In this document: positions 12,523 through 13,968 of the stretch, one piece after another
Layout of the letters: each line of letters begins with the position of its first letter
Numbering within the stretch: the stretch's first letter is position 1
Assembly (NCBI GenBank): GCA_036260415.1
Contig: DASZZX010000248.1
Coordinates: forward strand, 1-13,968
Reading direction: 5' to 3'
From: DASZZX01 sp036260415
GTDB lineage: Bacteria; Actinomycetota; Nitriliruptoria; Nitriliruptorales; JAHWKO01
Length of the DNA stretch: 13,968 nt
The notes under the pieces: generated by a model
Databases searched by the model: none
The model's input: the letters and a program-made list of their open reading frames with translations, nothing else
Told to the model about the DNA's origin: nothing
Translations under genes and position numbers: made by a program

Positions 12523-13968
12523 TCACGACCCCGTGGTCGCGCCCAGGGCCGCGATCGCCGCTTGGCCGACGCTGATCCCGCCGTCGTTGGCGGGGATGCG
12601 CCGGTGGGTGAGGACCCGCAGCCCCGCGGCGGCGAGCCGACCGGACAGCAGCTCGCTCAGCCGGGCGTTCTGGAAGACCCCGCCGCTCAACGCGACCGTG
12701 TCGAGGCGGTGGCGGTCGGCGAGCCCGATGGCGACACGGGCCACGCCGTCGGCCAGACCGGCGTGGAAGCCCGCGGCGACCGTCTCCCGCGGCGTCCCGC
12801 GGTCGCGTTCGGCAAGCACCGCCGCCAGCAGGGGGCTGGGGTCCAGCACCACAGGGTCGCCGTCGGTGACCACGTCGGTGGGGTAGACGGGCGCCTCCGC
12901 TGCGGGCACACGGCGGGCGGACGCCTCCAGCTCGACCGCGGCCTGGCCCTCGTAGGTCACCGCCGACCGGATCCCCAGCAGTGCCGCCACCGCGTCGAAC
13001 AGGCGTCCCACGCTGGAGGTGGTGGGACCGCGCCACCCGCGCACCAGGGCGAGCATGGCCGCCCAACGGTCGTCGAGCACCGACGCGTGGCGTGCGACAG
13101 CGTCCTCACCGAGTGCCTGATGCAGCCAGGCCACCGCCATGCGCCACGGCTCGCGGATCGCAGCTGCACCGCCCGGCAGCGGGACGGGCAGCAGGTGGCC
13201 GACCCGCTGGAAGCCGCGTAGGTCGGCGACCAGGAACTCACCGCCCCACAGCGTGCCGTCGGTGCCGAAGCCCAGACCGTCGAAGGCGATGCCGAGCACC
13301 GGGTCGGTGCGCCCGTGCTCGACCATGCATGATGCCACGTGCGCGTGGTGGTGCTGCACCGGGCAGGCCGCGAGCTCCAGCTCCGTGGCGAACTTGGTCG
13401 ACAGGTACTCGGGGTGGATGTCGTGCGCCACCACGTCCGGCTCGACGCCGAACAGGTGGCACAGGTGGTCGACCGCCTGCAGGAAGGAGCGGTAGGTCGC
13501 GTGGTGCTCCAGGTCCCCGATGTGGTGGCTGACCAGCACGGCGGTGCCCTTGGCGACCGCGACGGTGTTCTTCAGCTCCGCCCCGACCGCCAGCACCCGA
13601 CGGCGCGCGGGCAGCGGCAGCGGCAGCGGCTCGGGCGCATCGCCGCGGGAACGGCGCACCGTCTGCAGCCCCGCGGCGACACCGGCGCGGACCACGCCGT
13701 CGTCGCAACGGATGTGGATGGCCCGGTCGTGGGTGAGCACCGCGTCGACCAGCGGGCCCAGCCGGGCGAACGCGTCGGCGTCCTCGTACGCGATCGGTTC
13801 GTCGGTGAGGTTGCCGCTGGTGAGGACCAGCGGGCGGGCGGCGTCCTCCGCCAGCAGCTGGTGCAGCGGCGAGGGTGGCAGCATCAGCCCGAGCTCGGGC
13901 AGGCCCGGAGCGACCGCTTCGGCCACACCGGCGCCCCGCCGGCGCTGGGCCAGGACGATCGGGCGGCG
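12523..13968 (-). CDS. hypF: Carbamoyltransferase HypF, C-terminal part (cut by window edge)
   Basis: HypF matures [NiFe] hydrogenases: it activates carbamoyl phosphate to carbamoyl-adenylate and passes the carbamoyl group to the HypE C-terminal cysteine, the source of the active-site cyanides. The 481 visible residues begin inside the YrdC-like domain (RRPIVLAQRR, then LTSGNLTDEPIAYED at 49-63 of the visible part) and include the whole Kae1-like domain. That domain shows HDIHPEYLST (182-191), the metal site QHHHAHVAS (205-213), FDGLGFGTDGTLWGGEF (229-245), SSVGRLFD (318-325), SGGVFQN (428-434) and PANDGGISVGQ (459-469). The acylphosphatase domain, zinc-finger pairs and the first half of YrdC (roughly 270-300 residues) must lie beyond the window. 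The frame stays open to the edge, so the internal GTG at 13926 is not the start. No other hyp gene is in view. Confidence 0.95.
   Translation of the reverse strand, partial: RRPIVLAQRRRGAGVAEAVAPGLPELGLMLPPSPLHQLLAEDAARPLVLTSGNLTDEPIAYEDADAFARLGPLVDAVLTHDRAIHIRCDDGVVRAGVAAGLQTVRRSRGDAPEPLPLPLPARRRVLAVGAELKNTVAVAKGTAVLVSHHIGDLEHHATYRSFLQAVDHLCHLFGVEPDVVAHDIHPEYLSTKFATELELAACPVQHHHAHVASCMVEHGRTDPVLGIAFDGLGFGTDGTLWGGEFLVADLRGFQRVGHLLPVPLPGGAAAIREPWRMAVAWLHQALGEDAVARHASVLDDRWAAMLALVRGWRGPTTSSVGRLFDAVAALLGIRSAVTYEGQAAVELEASARRVPAAEAPVYPTDVVTDGDPVVLDPSPLLAAVLAERDRGTPRETVAAGFHAGLADGVARVAIGLADRHRLDTVALSGGVFQNARLSELLSGRLAAAGLRVLTHRRIPANDGGISVGQAAIAALGATTGS

Noticed and set aside
13884..13926. GTG 13926 as a true start of a short HypF
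   Set aside because: The frame continues to the window edge with the conserved RPIVL segment, so the gene is cut rather than short.
1..13968. CRISPR arrays, insertion sequences, attachment sites
   Set aside because: No regularly spaced repeats, transposase motifs or terminal inverted repeats were seen. The two tRNAs could serve as integration sites, but no duplicated tRNA 3' end was noticed.

Overview
The window comes from a high-GC (about 70% by eye) bacterium, most likely an actinobacterium. GTG starts and 4-base start/stop overlaps are used freely. The enoyl-ACP reductase is of the InhA/actinobacterial type, and the FAS II gene order resembles actinobacterial fab clusters. A deep-branching actinobacterial lineage (Nitriliruptoria-like) is possible, but that placement is inference from gene content and was not tested.

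Layout. Positions 61-402 hold two tRNA genes, Pro(TGG) and Gly(TCC). Positions 572-805 (minus strand) hold a 77-aa, nine-cysteine protein resembling prokaryotic metallothioneins. A 314-bp divergent intergenic region (806-1119) follows. It carries two copies of the palindrome ACACGTGT, one overlapping a plausible fab promoter and one beside a possible promoter of the cysteine-rich gene. From 1120 to 12476 a single plus-strand run of eight tightly packed genes reads fabD - fabH - fabG - acpP - fabF - plsC - fabI/inhA - giant acetyl-CoA carboxylase. A stem-loop, not followed by a T tract, lies in the short gap to the convergent hypF (12523-13968, minus strand). hypF is cut by the window edge.

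How the genes work together. The last gene of the operon encodes all carboxylase activities on one 1847-residue chain: biotin carboxylase, biotin carrier, a long central region and carboxyltransferase. It would make malonyl-CoA, which FabD loads onto AcpP. FabH primes synthesis, and FabF, FabG and FabI perform condensation, ketoreduction and enoyl reduction. PlsC moves acyl chains into phosphatidic acid. Only the 3-hydroxyacyl-ACP dehydratase (FabZ or HadAB type) is missing, so it must be encoded elsewhere. The operon therefore spans most of the route from acetyl-CoA to membrane phospholipid.

The most notable item is the carboxylase. Its domain order matches eukaryotic cytosolic ACC, and short signatures in its BC and central regions look more eukaryotic than bacterial, while its biotin site is bacterial in type. 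The other points of interest are the paired palindromes, a perfect 12-bp hairpin between fabD and fabH, and plsC inside the FAS II operon.
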